From an uncultured Bacilli bacterium (GTDB lineage Bacteria; Bacillota_I; Bacilli_A; RF39; UBA660), in the NCBI GenBank assembly GCA_947632205.1, contig CANROK010000007.1, forward strand, positions 1 to 38,771: a stretch of 38,771 bases of DNA. The letters run 5' to 3'. The notes below the pieces were generated by a model, which saw only the letters and a list, made by a program, of their open reading frames with translations, had not been told where the DNA came from and did no database searches. Positions 17,080-23,984 of this stretch are shown here, one piece after another (the first letter of the stretch is position 1; the number at the start of each line of letters is the position of its first letter). The position numbers were made by a program, and so were the translations under genes.

Positions 17080-18377
17080 TATTCACCTAATAAATCTTTT
17101 GTTGTAGGGGTTTCTTTTTTTATTTCTTCTATTGCTTCTCGTGCTTCTTCTAAAGTTTCTTCAGGTTTAATAAATTGTCTAACTTCTTCTTTTTTTATAA
17201 CTCCTCTCGATTCACCTTGAAGTAATTGATTAAAATTACTTGAGCTATCTTCTATAAATGTATAATCCCAATCAATTTTTAATTCATAATCTCCCATTGG
17301 AGTTAAGTTATAATAATTTGCTAACACATTGCAAGCATATATAAAATCTTCTAAACCTTCAGCTATGCTATCCCTTACATCATCAACAATGCTAAACGTA
17401 TCATATAATGCTCTTCTTGTTTCATCAGTGTTTTGATAAGTTGACAATGGATCAGTTATAATTCCTCTACTAGTTCCAATTTGTTTTTCTAGCAAAGCAC
17501 ATTGTTGCATTAATTTATTATAATATGAAGTATCTCTAATAGCGGGATCAAATACTTCCCAAAAGTCATCTTCACCTGCATTAATTTTTTTATATAGACC
17601 ATTAGATGGTAATGCATCATCACCTTTAAACATAGTTATATCTGCTCCAACAAATGCTTCTTTTAAGTTATATTCTCTTAATATTTGATTTAATGTTTCT
17701 TTAATATCCCTAATTTGTTTTTCACAGCCATAAGTAATAGGTACTCCATAATCATCACTTTCATGTCTATTATCAATCGGAGATTTAATATACATAAATG
17801 GCATTTTTTCAACATTAGAAATTGCTATATCTTCTATGTCTTTCCATTCACCAATTGCTGACATTGGTATTTGGTCTCCATCTAAAGTAGCTCTGTATCT
17901 AATATATAAAATGTTATTATTCAATGTATAATCCGTCCAACGATAATAATTATTTTTGTTCTTAACTATATGTTCCGACATTATAGTACAATCAACTATC
18001 TCATCTCCTATTTTTTTGTTAATACACAATCTATTTTGAGATACAATATCATAATATATCTTATTGTTTGAAACATAAGGTACAACTAATATTCCACCTG
18101 TTCCTAAGTCTCTCGCTACAATTTTTTTTAATTTCTTCCTTAACTTTTTTAATACTTTCTTTATTAATTCAGTTCTATTATCGTCGCCTAATAAATCAAT
18201 GTTAGAATCATTAACAACATAATTGGCAATTTTGTTAGCAAATATTGCCGTAAAGTTTATATCTCTCGTATTTTCATAATCGATAGTAAATTTATCATTC
18301 GTTTCCATTTGATTGTCATCATTATTTTGCTTTTTACCAAATAAAGCAAGTATTTTACTCCACCATAGTTTAAACAT
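17079..18377 (-). CDS. Portal protein (SPP1 gp6-like)
   Basis: The start is placed at the ATG at 18377 (MFKLWWSKIL, 432 residues), which has AAAGGAG upstream. A longer reading from 18401 would begin inside the terminase gene. Recognisable parts are an N-terminal basic region, 'LGTGGILVVPYV', the 'YGVPITYGCEKQIRDIKETLNQ' helix region (key DYGVPITYG), 'IGTSRGIITDP' and an acidic C-terminus. It forms the dodecameric DNA gate in the capsid. Order terminase-portal-minor head is standard. It overlaps the next gene by one base (TAATG). Confidence 0.85.
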   Translation of the reverse strand: MFKLWWSKILALFGKKQNNDDNQMETNDKFTIDYENTRDINFTAIFANKIANYVVNDSNIDLLGDDNRTELIKKVLKKLRKKLKKIVARDLGTGGILVVPYVSNNKIYYDIVSQNRLCINKKIGDEIVDCTIMSEHIVKNKNNYYRWTDYTLNNNILYIRYRATLDGDQIPMSAIGEWKDIEDIAISNVEKMPFMYIKSPIDNRHESDDYGVPITYGCEKQIRDIKETLNQILREYNLKEAFVGADITMFKGDDALPSNGLYKKINAGEDDFWEVFDPAIRDTSYYNKLMQQCALLEKQIGTSRGIITDPLSTYQNTDETRRALYDTFSIVDDVRDSIAEGLEDFIYACNVLANYYNLTPMGDYELKIDWDYTFIEDSSSNFNQLLQGESRGVIKKEEVRQFIKPEETLEEAREAIEEIKKETPTTKDLLGE

Positions 18378-18379
18378 TA

Positions 18380-20020
18380 TTATTCTCCTTTTCTTCTCCA
18401 AATTGGATTAAGCCCATATCGCACAGCATCTATATTATGGTTATTCTTATCTACATAACCACTAATATAATTTCCGTCTTTATCTTGGTCATATTCGTAA
18501 GTAGTAAATTCTTGAGCAGTTTTTGGGCACCTTTTAGGGTCTATTACAATCTTTACTAAACTGCTTAACCATTTCATTGAATATTCCACACTATCAGGTC
18601 CTTTCTTCGCTCCTCGCATTAATGATCCATAACTTTGAAAATCTCCTATAGATTTTGGCTCTGCACTATCTGCTGTTATTAAATCATCATTTTTTACATT
18701 TTTTTCTTTTTGCAAATCTTCCCAAACTTTGGCATTACTCGTTTTATTAACTACATATTCATCAAATATATACAAAGTAAGTTTGCTAGGTTGATAACAC
18801 ATTTTATTCCATGCTAATGGATCTGGATACCAACCAAAGTCTATGCCTTGATACAAATAATCAAAATTACTTATTTCTTCATCTGTAATTTCTCTTAATT
18901 CAACATTTTCAAAAACATTTCCACCATCACCAGTGGCTTTCCCTAAATACTCATTTTCATATATATTTGGAGCCGTTTCTTTCACAAAATTTGCTTCATC
19001 AATAAAAGGTTGCCCTAACCATTCTACTGGTGCATCCAAGTATGTACTATTATGTACCAATCTATTTGATTTAGGTAATATTTTTTCCTTATTTACAAAA
19101 TGATTATTTGATTTTGGAGTGTTGTATATTCTAAACACTATAAAATCATTTCCACCACGGATTACAGATTGGTCTATCTTTCTAACCTCATTCATACCAT
19201 TCATTTGGTCAAATTCTTCATATATAACTAACCCAATGTATTTACCCTTTGGAGGTTTTATTGACTTTATTTTACCTGGATCATCGGCTCCTCTAAAATA
19301 AATAATTTGTCCTGTATCAGTATTTCTTATTTCTAAAGGGCTTTTTGTTTCTTTCCAATGCTCTTTAACTTTTGGATAGCTTTCTGATAATTTATCAATT
19401 CCCCATAGCATTTGACTATAAATACTATCTTTTAATGTATTTCCTACTTTCCTAATACATATAGCACACATATTAGGATTATTTTCTAATATTTCAATAG
19501 CTTTCTCACTGACATAAGAAGATTTAATTGAAGCTCTTCCACCTTCAAGCCAATATTCTAAATATCTTCTATCATCTATATATCTATTTACATCTACAAA
19601 TGCTTTTCCAATATCTTTTGCTGGCATAAAAATAAGAGGTTTTTCTTCCTCTTGGTTTGTATTTCTCATTTCAGCAAATTTTAATTCTTTATCTATTAAA
19701 ATTCCATAAGCACTTGCTAAGTCTTTAACATTTGTAAAAGCATCTATTTTGTTTACTTTATTATCAATTGCATCAACTATTTTAGAAATCGTTCTTAATC
19801 TTTTTGTGTTAGTTTTATCAATCATTTCTAACATAGTTTTAGTATTTTCTTCTTTTTTTTCTTCAACTTTTTTCAAACATTCAGGATTTTGTTTAATTAT
19901 TTTTCTAACAGTAGTGTCAGTGGTTTTATTTAACCTTGCTGTTTCAGAATAATTTTGAGTACTAACATAATCTGCTATAATTTTTTTCTTCTTTTCATCA
20001 GTTAATTTTACTCTAGGCAT
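18380..20020 (-). CDS. Terminase large subunit fused to an N-terminal small-subunit-like HTH
   Basis: Residues 1-50 form a helix-turn-helix (YSETARLNKTTDTTVRKII) of the kind found in small terminase subunits, and residues 55-125 are a helical linker. The large-subunit ATPase follows: Walker A-type GGRASIKSS (160-168) and Walker B-type IYEEFD (266-271). The RNase H-like nuclease has Asp394 in GIDFGW, Asp451 in TADSAEP and Asp531 in HNIDAVRYG. At 546 residues it is about 110 longer than a usual PBSX-type large subunit. No separate small terminase was found upstream, so this protein may recognise and cut DNA by itself. Confidence 0.85.
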   Translation of the reverse strand: MPRVKLTDEKKKKIIADYVSTQNYSETARLNKTTDTTVRKIIKQNPECLKKVEEKKEENTKTMLEMIDKTNTKRLRTISKIVDAIDNKVNKIDAFTNVKDLASAYGILIDKELKFAEMRNTNQEEEKPLIFMPAKDIGKAFVDVNRYIDDRRYLEYWLEGGRASIKSSYVSEKAIEILENNPNMCAICIRKVGNTLKDSIYSQMLWGIDKLSESYPKVKEHWKETKSPLEIRNTDTGQIIYFRGADDPGKIKSIKPPKGKYIGLVIYEEFDQMNGMNEVRKIDQSVIRGGNDFIVFRIYNTPKSNNHFVNKEKILPKSNRLVHNSTYLDAPVEWLGQPFIDEANFVKETAPNIYENEYLGKATGDGGNVFENVELREITDEEISNFDYLYQGIDFGWYPDPLAWNKMCYQPSKLTLYIFDEYVVNKTSNAKVWEDLQKEKNVKNDDLITADSAEPKSIGDFQSYGSLMRGAKKGPDSVEYSMKWLSSLVKIVIDPKRCPKTAQEFTTYEYDQDKDGNYISGYVDKNNHNIDAVRYGLNPIWRRKGE

Positions 20021-20217
20021 ATTAACCAGCTCGCTAAATCTCTTTTGTTATAAAAAGTCTTTTTTATATTTTTTCCGTTTTTTCTAATAGATTTGTAATT
20101 AAATAAATATGCTTTATTTAATTTATTGGCTTTTACTGTCGTTAATTCAACAAGTGATATATTATATTTTTTTGATAATTGAAACATTTTTATTTTTATT
20201 ACATTATTTATATTCAT
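20008..20217 (-). CDS. Small basic protein before the terminase
   Basis: The start is set at the ATG at 20217 (69 residues), because the GTG at 20229 is part of the ribosome binding site (AGAAGGTGAT). The product is basic and helical with 'KKYNISLVELTTVKANKLNKA', and overlaps the terminase start by 13 bases. Its position would suit a small terminase helper or a DNA-binding accessory, but no family was recognised. Confidence 0.5.
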   Translation of the reverse strand: MNINNVIKIKMFQLSKKYNISLVELTTVKANKLNKAYLFNYKSIRKNGKNIKKTFYNKRDLASWLICLE

Positions 20218-20245
20218 AATTAGTATCACCTTCTATGAAAAAAAT

Positions 20246-20572
20246 TTATCTATTAAAATAGCTTTCTACTATTTCATGAATAATATCATGTGAGCAAGCA
20301 CTAATATCGCATAAATTTTCTTCAGTTAAGTTATTCATATCAAATAAATAGCTAACTAAATAACAATGCATTAATTCATGAAGTAAGGTTTGGCGTTTTT
20401 GTTGTATATGTAAATTTTTATCAATATATATAACTTGATATTTTGGATGTGTTGTGCCAAAATATTGTCCTGTTTCTTCTATTGTACCATCATAATTCTT
20501 TATTTTTTGCCTTATTTCTTCCTGAGATAACTCTATTATTTTCCATTCACGGTTATTTATTTTAAACTTCAT
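20246..20572 (-). CDS. HExxH metallopeptidase-like protein (ImmA/IrrE-like fold)
   Basis: The 108-residue product contains HELMHCYL (about residues 65-72) after a hydrophobic LL, the zinc-binding HExxH motif of gluzincin-type peptidases, and an acidic C-terminal stretch. The start MKFKINNREWKIIEL and the 'GTTHPKYQVIYIDKNLHIQQK' strand region are typical of small phage peptidase-like proteins found near terminase genes. Substrate unknown. It differs clearly from the second HExxH protein, in the lysogeny module (36671-36976). Confidence 0.65.
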   Translation of the reverse strand: MKFKINNREWKIIELSQEEIRQKIKNYDGTIEETGQYFGTTHPKYQVIYIDKNLHIQQKRQTLLHELMHCYLVSYLFDMNNLTEENLCDISACSHDIIHEIVESYFNR

Positions 20573-20581
20573 ATCATTTCC

Positions 20582-20767
20582 TTAGTCTTTAATAAATATA
20601 GTGGCAAGTAATAAAATAATTAATCCAATTAGCCATAATGCTATTTTAACTCCTAAAACAATAAGTATAGGACTTATTATTCCATACCAAGGCCAATCAA
20701 TAGCTCCATTAATTTGTAACATTAAAAATACTATTGTTAATAATACAGATAAAAATTTCATTTTCAA
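20582..20767 (-). CDS. Small two-span membrane protein
   Basis: The 61-residue product has two hydrophobic segments: about residues 5-20 (FLSVLLTIVFLMLQI) and 35-58 (ILIVLGVKIALWLIGLIILLL), with a Trp/Pro-rich turn between them. Small proteins like this are common in Bacillota phages at this place. AAAGGAATTG precedes the ATG, which is only 12 bases past the T run of the element-2 terminator, so it is the first gene reached by read-through. Function unknown. Confidence 0.55.
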   Translation of the reverse strand: MKMKFLSVLLTIVFLMLQINGAIDWPWYGIISPILIVLGVKIALWLIGLIILLLATIFIKD

Positions 20768-20778
20768 TTCCTTTCAAT

Positions 20779-20805
20779 AAAAAAGAACATATTTCTATGC
20801 TCTTT
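20779..20805 (-). terminator. Intrinsic terminator with GAAA loop, element 2
   Basis: On the minus strand AGAGCATA and TATGTTCT pair around GAAA (extendable by two A-T pairs) and are followed by TTTTTT. A G-U pair on the minus strand is A-C on the plus strand, so the leftward transcript is the functional one. It closes the structured element upstream of the terminase genes. Confidence 0.8.
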
Positions 20806-20999
20806 ATCCCCATTGGTAGTACCTTTTAATTGATACTATACCGATAATATATATGTACATATTAGGTTTCGTTAGCCTCCCACTATTAAGTCTTTACTAA
20901 AACACGATATTGCAAATCTCGGGATCTTTCAAATGCTTCATAGCCATACATATAGGTTGATTTCCTATATTATCAGTACACTATCAATTAAGATAGTGT
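20779..20999 (-). ncRNA. Structured RNA element 2 (related to element 1)
   Basis: Between the late regulator gene and the terminase block the minus strand carries a hairpin ACACTATC/GATAGTGT (20999-20978), the same 19-base core as element 1 (TAGTGTACTGATAATATAG, 20983-20965), an internal domain of about 110 bases, the complementary arm TATATTATCGGT (20851-20840), a 6-pair hairpin AGTATC/GGTACT and the GAAA terminator. Against element 1 the arm keeps pairing through a U-G in place of U-A, and the next hairpin changes sequence but not pairing. This supports selection on RNA structure. The internal domain is not alike in the two copies. Possible roles are a late-operon attenuator/antiterminator leader or a small regulatory RNA. 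Confidence 0.6.
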
Positions 21000-21032
21000 T
21001 AGTAGCTTATAAGTTACTAAGTATCAGGGGTT

Positions 21033-21060
21033 TTGACATATAAGATAATTTATTTATAAT
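21033..21060 (+). promoter_or_regulatory. Near-consensus plus-strand promoter
   Basis: TTGACA (21033-21038) and TATAAT (21055-21060) are both consensus hexamers, 16 bases apart, on the plus strand. A transcript would run antisense into the late regulator gene. A 7-base inverted repeat (GATAATT/AATTATC, 21044-21064) overlaps the -10 box. No plus-strand gene or terminator follows, so the target may be antisense control. Confidence 0.45.
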
Positions 21061-21088
21061 TATCTCATAATATCATATTACCCCAAAA

Positions 21089-21122
21089 AAATAGGAAATA
21101 GTAGGAAATAATAGGAAATTTT
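21089..21122. repeat. Triple AGGAAATA-type tandem repeat
   Basis: ATAGGAAATA, GTAGGAAATA and ATAGGAAATT follow each other directly, just 3' of the late regulator gene on the minus-strand map and upstream of the terminase block. Spaced 10 bases apart, they would lie on one face of the helix. They may be binding sites for the regulator or for terminase. Confidence 0.5.
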
Positions 21123-21530
21123 TTATTTTTTTTCTGATTTATATAAATTTCTACAATGTCTTGGAGTATAATTAAACATTCTTGCTATTTCATCCCATTT
21201 CCAATGAAGATTATCTCTAAAATATACAATACATTCCCCTTTTGTTTTTGTTTCTAACATTTCTCCTATCTTGTTTATCGCTACTTCTCTATATGCATTA
21301 TACGATTCTCTAACTGCTTCAAATTCTTCTCTAGTACCATCGGCTTTGATCATTCTATTTAACATTAAATCTCCTCTATAATTCGTGCTTGAGATTATTT
21401 CTTTATATGTTATAGCTCTTATTTCAAAAAAGCCAATTTTTAATTTATCAGCCAATTCTAAAGCACGATATTTTAATTTAGTCATTTCCCTTAATACTTC
21501 ATCTAAAGCTAATTCTTTTCCTGATATCAT
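21123..21530 (-). CDS. Late transcription regulator (ArpU/RinA-like, sigma region 4-type HTH)
   Basis: The 135-residue product ends in a helix-turn-helix (about residues 100-132: VYFRDNLHWKWDEIARMFN then YTPRHCRNLYKSEKK) like sigma factor region 4 and the ArpU/RinA/DUF1492 group of phage late-gene activators. The N-terminal half is helical. GGAGGACTAGC precedes the ATG. As in related phages it is the last early gene, directly ahead of the terminase-headed late operon, so its binding site is expected in the 340 bases that follow. Confidence 0.7.
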   Translation of the reverse strand: MISGKELALDEVLREMTKLKYRALELADKLKIGFFEIRAITYKEIISSTNYRGDLMLNRMIKADGTREEFEAVRESYNAYREVAINKIGEMLETKTKGECIVYFRDNLHWKWDEIARMFNYTPRHCRNLYKSEKK

Positions 21531-21548
21531 GCTAGTCCTCCATTATTT

Positions 21549-22169
21549 TTAATCACCTCTATCAAAATGTTCTTGTAATTTACCGTTTTTCATTCTTACA
21601 TATTTTTGAATAAAATTTCTATAATTAATAACAAATCCTTCAACATTTCTCTTAACTTTTTCACAATATTTTTTATATATACTATCCAAATGTTCTTTAG
21701 TTGGTAAAATATTTAATTCAGCTACTTCTGGTACTATTCCAATAAAGTTAGGAATTTCTTGACTATCAAATACATATTTAAATAAGTTATGGTCATACAT
21801 TAAATTATATAAATTAAATTCTTCATCTATATTTGCTTTAGCAAACATATAAAGCTTTTTATCAAATTCATCAATAGTATATTTTAGACAACCCATTCCA
21901 AGCCATTCACCACAAATAACACTGCCTTCGTGAATATCGTTTAATATATCTTTGTTTGCTTTAATCCATTCATAAAGTCCTTTATAAAGAATATCTTTTA
22001 CATCTTCTAATTCATCGATGGAAAATATATTTTTCCTCTGTGCTATATAAATAACATTTTCTTTTTTGAAAATGCACATATTACTTCCATCTAATTTTTC
22101 AGTAATGTATACTTTATCTCCACTACAACTTAATCTTTTCGTTTTTGGATATATTTCTTTTTTTATCAT
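21549..22169 (-). CDS. RNA ligase (DRB0094 / Rnl2-like nucleotidyltransferase)
   Basis: The start is taken at the ATG at 22169 (206 residues), 9 bases after GGAAGG. The GTG at 22178 overlaps that site. Ligase motifs are present in order: motif I TEKLDGSN with nucleophile Lys25, an Arg45-containing AQRKN (motif Ia position), GEWLG around Glu88, motif IV VEGFVI (Glu177) and motif V QKYVRMK (Lys189, Lys194). Such enzymes use ATP to seal RNA breaks. No separate 5' kinase was seen nearby, but an RlaP-type nucleotidyltransferase lies 1.8 kb away in the same operon. Likely job: repair of RNA (for example tRNA) cut by host defences. Confidence 0.8.
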   Translation of the reverse strand: MIKKEIYPKTKRLSCSGDKVYITEKLDGSNMCIFKKENVIYIAQRKNIFSIDELEDVKDILYKGLYEWIKANKDILNDIHEGSVICGEWLGMGCLKYTIDEFDKKLYMFAKANIDEEFNLYNLMYDHNLFKYVFDSQEIPNFIGIVPEVAELNILPTKEHLDSIYKKYCEKVKRNVEGFVINYRNFIQKYVRMKNGKLQEHFDRGD

Positions 22170-22174
22170 ATTTT

Positions 22175-22558
22175 TCACCCTTCCATTATTTCTTTTAATT
22201 CTTCTTCCGTGTATATTCTATTTTTGTAAGGCATATTTAAGCTTTTAACCCTTTTGCCTAAACTTGATAACAATAATTGTCTGTTTTCAATTCCACTTGT
22301 TAATTTTAATTTTAATTGCTTATATTCGTTCATTATCTCAACATTATTTTTAAATTCTCGACGCTCTTTTAATACTTTTTTAAATTCTCGACATATTCTG
22401 TAACATTTTTTATTATCCATATTGTTATTTTCTATATAATGATATAAGTCCGATAATTTATAATTGTATTCTAGCATTTTATCAGATATGTTATTATCAA
22501 ACTTATCTATTTCATCTAATATTTTAGACACTTCTATTATTTTTTCTAATATATTCAT
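22175..22558 (-). CDS. Helical phage protein of unknown function
   Basis: The 127-residue product is almost entirely helical, Lys/Glu/Asn-rich and probably coiled-coil. A middle element reads KKCYRICREFKKVLKERREF. I know similar proteins in prophage early regions but no function. It ends just before the RNA ligase start and shares its transcript. It starts 3 bases after the zinc-ribbon gene. Confidence 0.5.
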   Translation of the reverse strand: MNILEKIIEVSKILDEIDKFDNNISDKMLEYNYKLSDLYHYIENNNMDNKKCYRICREFKKVLKERREFKNNVEIMNEYKQLKLKLTSGIENRQLLLSSLGKRVKSLNMPYKNRIYTEEELKEIMEG

Positions 22559-22561
22559 TGT

Positions 22562-22813
22562 TTATTTTTTATATTTGTTCCTCCTTTTCCACTCTTTTTC
22601 ATAACAATCACTACATACTGCGTATCCAAAACCACAAAATGGAACATGAAATTCTAATGAAATATAGCAATTACCGAATTCTAGTTCTTTGCCACAGTGT
22701 GGGCAATTAACTATTTCCTTCATATCATCACTATATGTTTTACAATTCCAGTTATCTGGCACTTCATAATGATCATATTTATGTTTTTTATAATTCCATT
22801 TGCGTAATATCAT
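22562..22813 (-). CDS. Small zinc-ribbon protein
   Basis: The 83-residue product has CPHC at about residue 38, a single Cys at 49, a further Cys at 60 and CSDC at about 67-70. This pairs two CxxC knuckles, as in zinc ribbons. The rest is basic and aromatic (KWNYKKHKYDHYEV at the start). Such proteins are common in phage early operons and may bind nucleic acid or protein partners. No specific role can be given. Confidence 0.55.
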   Translation of the reverse strand: MILRKWNYKKHKYDHYEVPDNWNCKTYSDDMKEIVNCPHCGKELEFGNCYISLEFHVPFCGFGYAVCSDCYEKEWKRRNKYKK

Positions 22814-22823
22814 TTAATCATCC

Positions 22824-22973
22824 CTATCTTATAAATTGATTTATTAAATTTAAAACATTTATTATTAAACATAAAATTATTGCTTTTCTCGGTTCATTAT
22901 GAAAAAGGCAAACTATTTGAATAATTAATAATATGAGCATTATAATTGTAATTGCTAATTTTATATATACCAT
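22824..22973 (-). CDS. Small membrane protein (49 residues)
   Basis: The open frame starts with ATG at 22973 behind TTAGGAGATTAGT and ends with TAG at 22824. The product is hydrophobic: residues 5-24 (KLAITIIMLILLIIQIVCLF) and 30-46 form two possible membrane spans with NEPRK between them. It fits exactly in the gap between neighbouring genes, with a strong ribosome binding site. Function unknown. Confidence 0.6.
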   Translation of the reverse strand: MVYIKLAITIIMLILLIIQIVCLFHNEPRKAIILCLIINVLNLINQFIR

Positions 22974-22986
22974 ACTAATCTCCTAA

Positions 22987-23184
22987 TTATTTTCTCTTAT
23001 TTAATATTTTTAATTCTCTATCAATGTCTCTGATAATATCATTTAATTTATCGATTATAACATATGTTTTAGCCACAGCTAATATAGTTTCTTTTAATTC
23101 TTCATTCGTTTTTCTTAAATTAGTATTTTCTATGGATAATCTTAAATATTCTTTTTCATAATCAATTCCAATAGTTTCTTTCAT
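22987..23184 (-). CDS. Short coiled-coil protein
   Basis: The 65-residue product is a single predicted coiled coil (LRLSIENTNLRKTNEELKE, then IIDKLNDIIRDIDRELKIL) with no other motif. Proteins like this are frequent in Bacillota phage early operons and may be oligomerising adaptors. It overlaps the preceding gene by 4 bases (ATGA), so it is translated with it. Confidence 0.5.
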   Translation of the reverse strand: MKETIGIDYEKEYLRLSIENTNLRKTNEELKETILAVAKTYVIIDKLNDIIRDIDRELKILNKRK

Positions 23185-23585
23185 AATTCCAAGTCCTTCA
23201 AGCTATATTCTTTATTTAATTTCATATTTTTGTACATTGTGCCTTTTTTAAAATTTTTAAATGACATAGAATCGTCATCTTTAAACATTATATTAATAAA
23301 TTCTTTTTCATCATCATAACATTCTTTAATAATATTTTTTATTTCATTCCTAAAAGGTCTAATAACACCACTTAAGTATTTTCTTTCTTCTTCATCAAGT
23401 ATTGGTTCTTCTACTTCTAAAGTTAGTTTTATTTTACCTTTATTTTGGGTAATAGTAGTTATTTTTTCCATATCCTTTTGATCTAATAAATGTTTAAAAC
23501 TCAATTCTAAATTAACTCCATGTTTGTTTTGCATACTAGTCCAACGATGTAATCTATCTATTTTAATTTCTTTTTCAAATTTCAT
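23181..23585 (-). CDS. Conserved phage early protein, unknown function
   Basis: The 134-residue product has an N-terminal basic strand region and the phrase LSGVIRPFRNEIKNIIK, followed by a strand-rich end with MYKNMKLNKEYSLKDLEL. I have seen this kind of protein in clostridial and bacilli prophages, but no function is assigned. It overlaps genes on both sides by 4 bases (ATGA). Confidence 0.5.
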   Translation of the reverse strand: MKFEKEIKIDRLHRWTSMQNKHGVNLELSFKHLLDQKDMEKITTITQNKGKIKLTLEVEEPILDEEERKYLSGVIRPFRNEIKNIIKECYDDEKEFINIMFKDDDSMSFKNFKKGTMYKNMKLNKEYSLKDLEL

Positions 23586-23785
23586 TTTATTCTCACTATT
23601 CCTAATCCTTCTTTATATTCCCAGACAGCACCAAAATCATTTTTGTTTAAGTAATTTAAGTTATTTTCTAATGCCATTTTCTTTTGCTCTTCAAACATAT
23701 TCATAGTGAAGCCATTTGTACAAAATACTGCTGGTTGTATTACCGTTCCTACTGGGAAAATATTATTATATTCTTGTTCATTCAT
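23582..23785 (-). CDS. Small phage protein, unknown function
   Basis: The 67-residue product has no recognisable motif. It has a strand-rich start (FPVGTVIQPAVFCTNGF) and a helical middle. 4-base overlaps at both ends (with 23181-23585 and 23782-23931) make it a credible member of the early operon. Confidence 0.45.
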   Translation of the reverse strand: MNEQEYNNIFPVGTVIQPAVFCTNGFTMNMFEEQKKMALENNLNYLNKNDFGAVWEYKEGLGIVRIK

Positions 23786-23931
23786 TTGATTTCACTTCTT
23801 TCAATCTCACAACAATTAATTGGTTTATCCTCTAAATATGTCATTTTATGTAATATTAATTTATGTAATTCTATCATTGTATTAAAATTTAATTCTTTGC
23901 ATAAAATATTATATATTTCAGCTGCATTCAT
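23782..23931 (-). CDS. Small helical protein (49 residues)
   Basis: The open frame begins with ATG at 23931 and ends TGA, overlapping the next start by 4 bases (ATGA). The product (starting MNAAEIYNILCKELNF) is helical, with two adjacent cysteines near the end (NCCEIE). The ribosome binding site is weak (GGTGA). The ATGA coupling to the next gene is the main reason for accepting it. Confidence 0.45.
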   Translation of the reverse strand: MNAAEIYNILCKELNFNTMIELHKLILHKMTYLEDKPINCCEIERSEIK

Positions 23932-23984
23932 TTCACCAATCGCATAAAATGTAGGTTTTTTCTTTTTTATTTTTCATTTTTGCC

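Noticed and set aside
15025-21000. Group I intron or mobile insertion as explanation for the twin elements
   Set aside because: They are outside genes, lack an endonuclease gene and flanking duplications, and end in terminators.
23932-23984. Tiny frame (14 codons) between RlaP and the 49-residue gene
   Set aside because: Too short and of low-complexity Lys-rich content; possibly only leader sequence.
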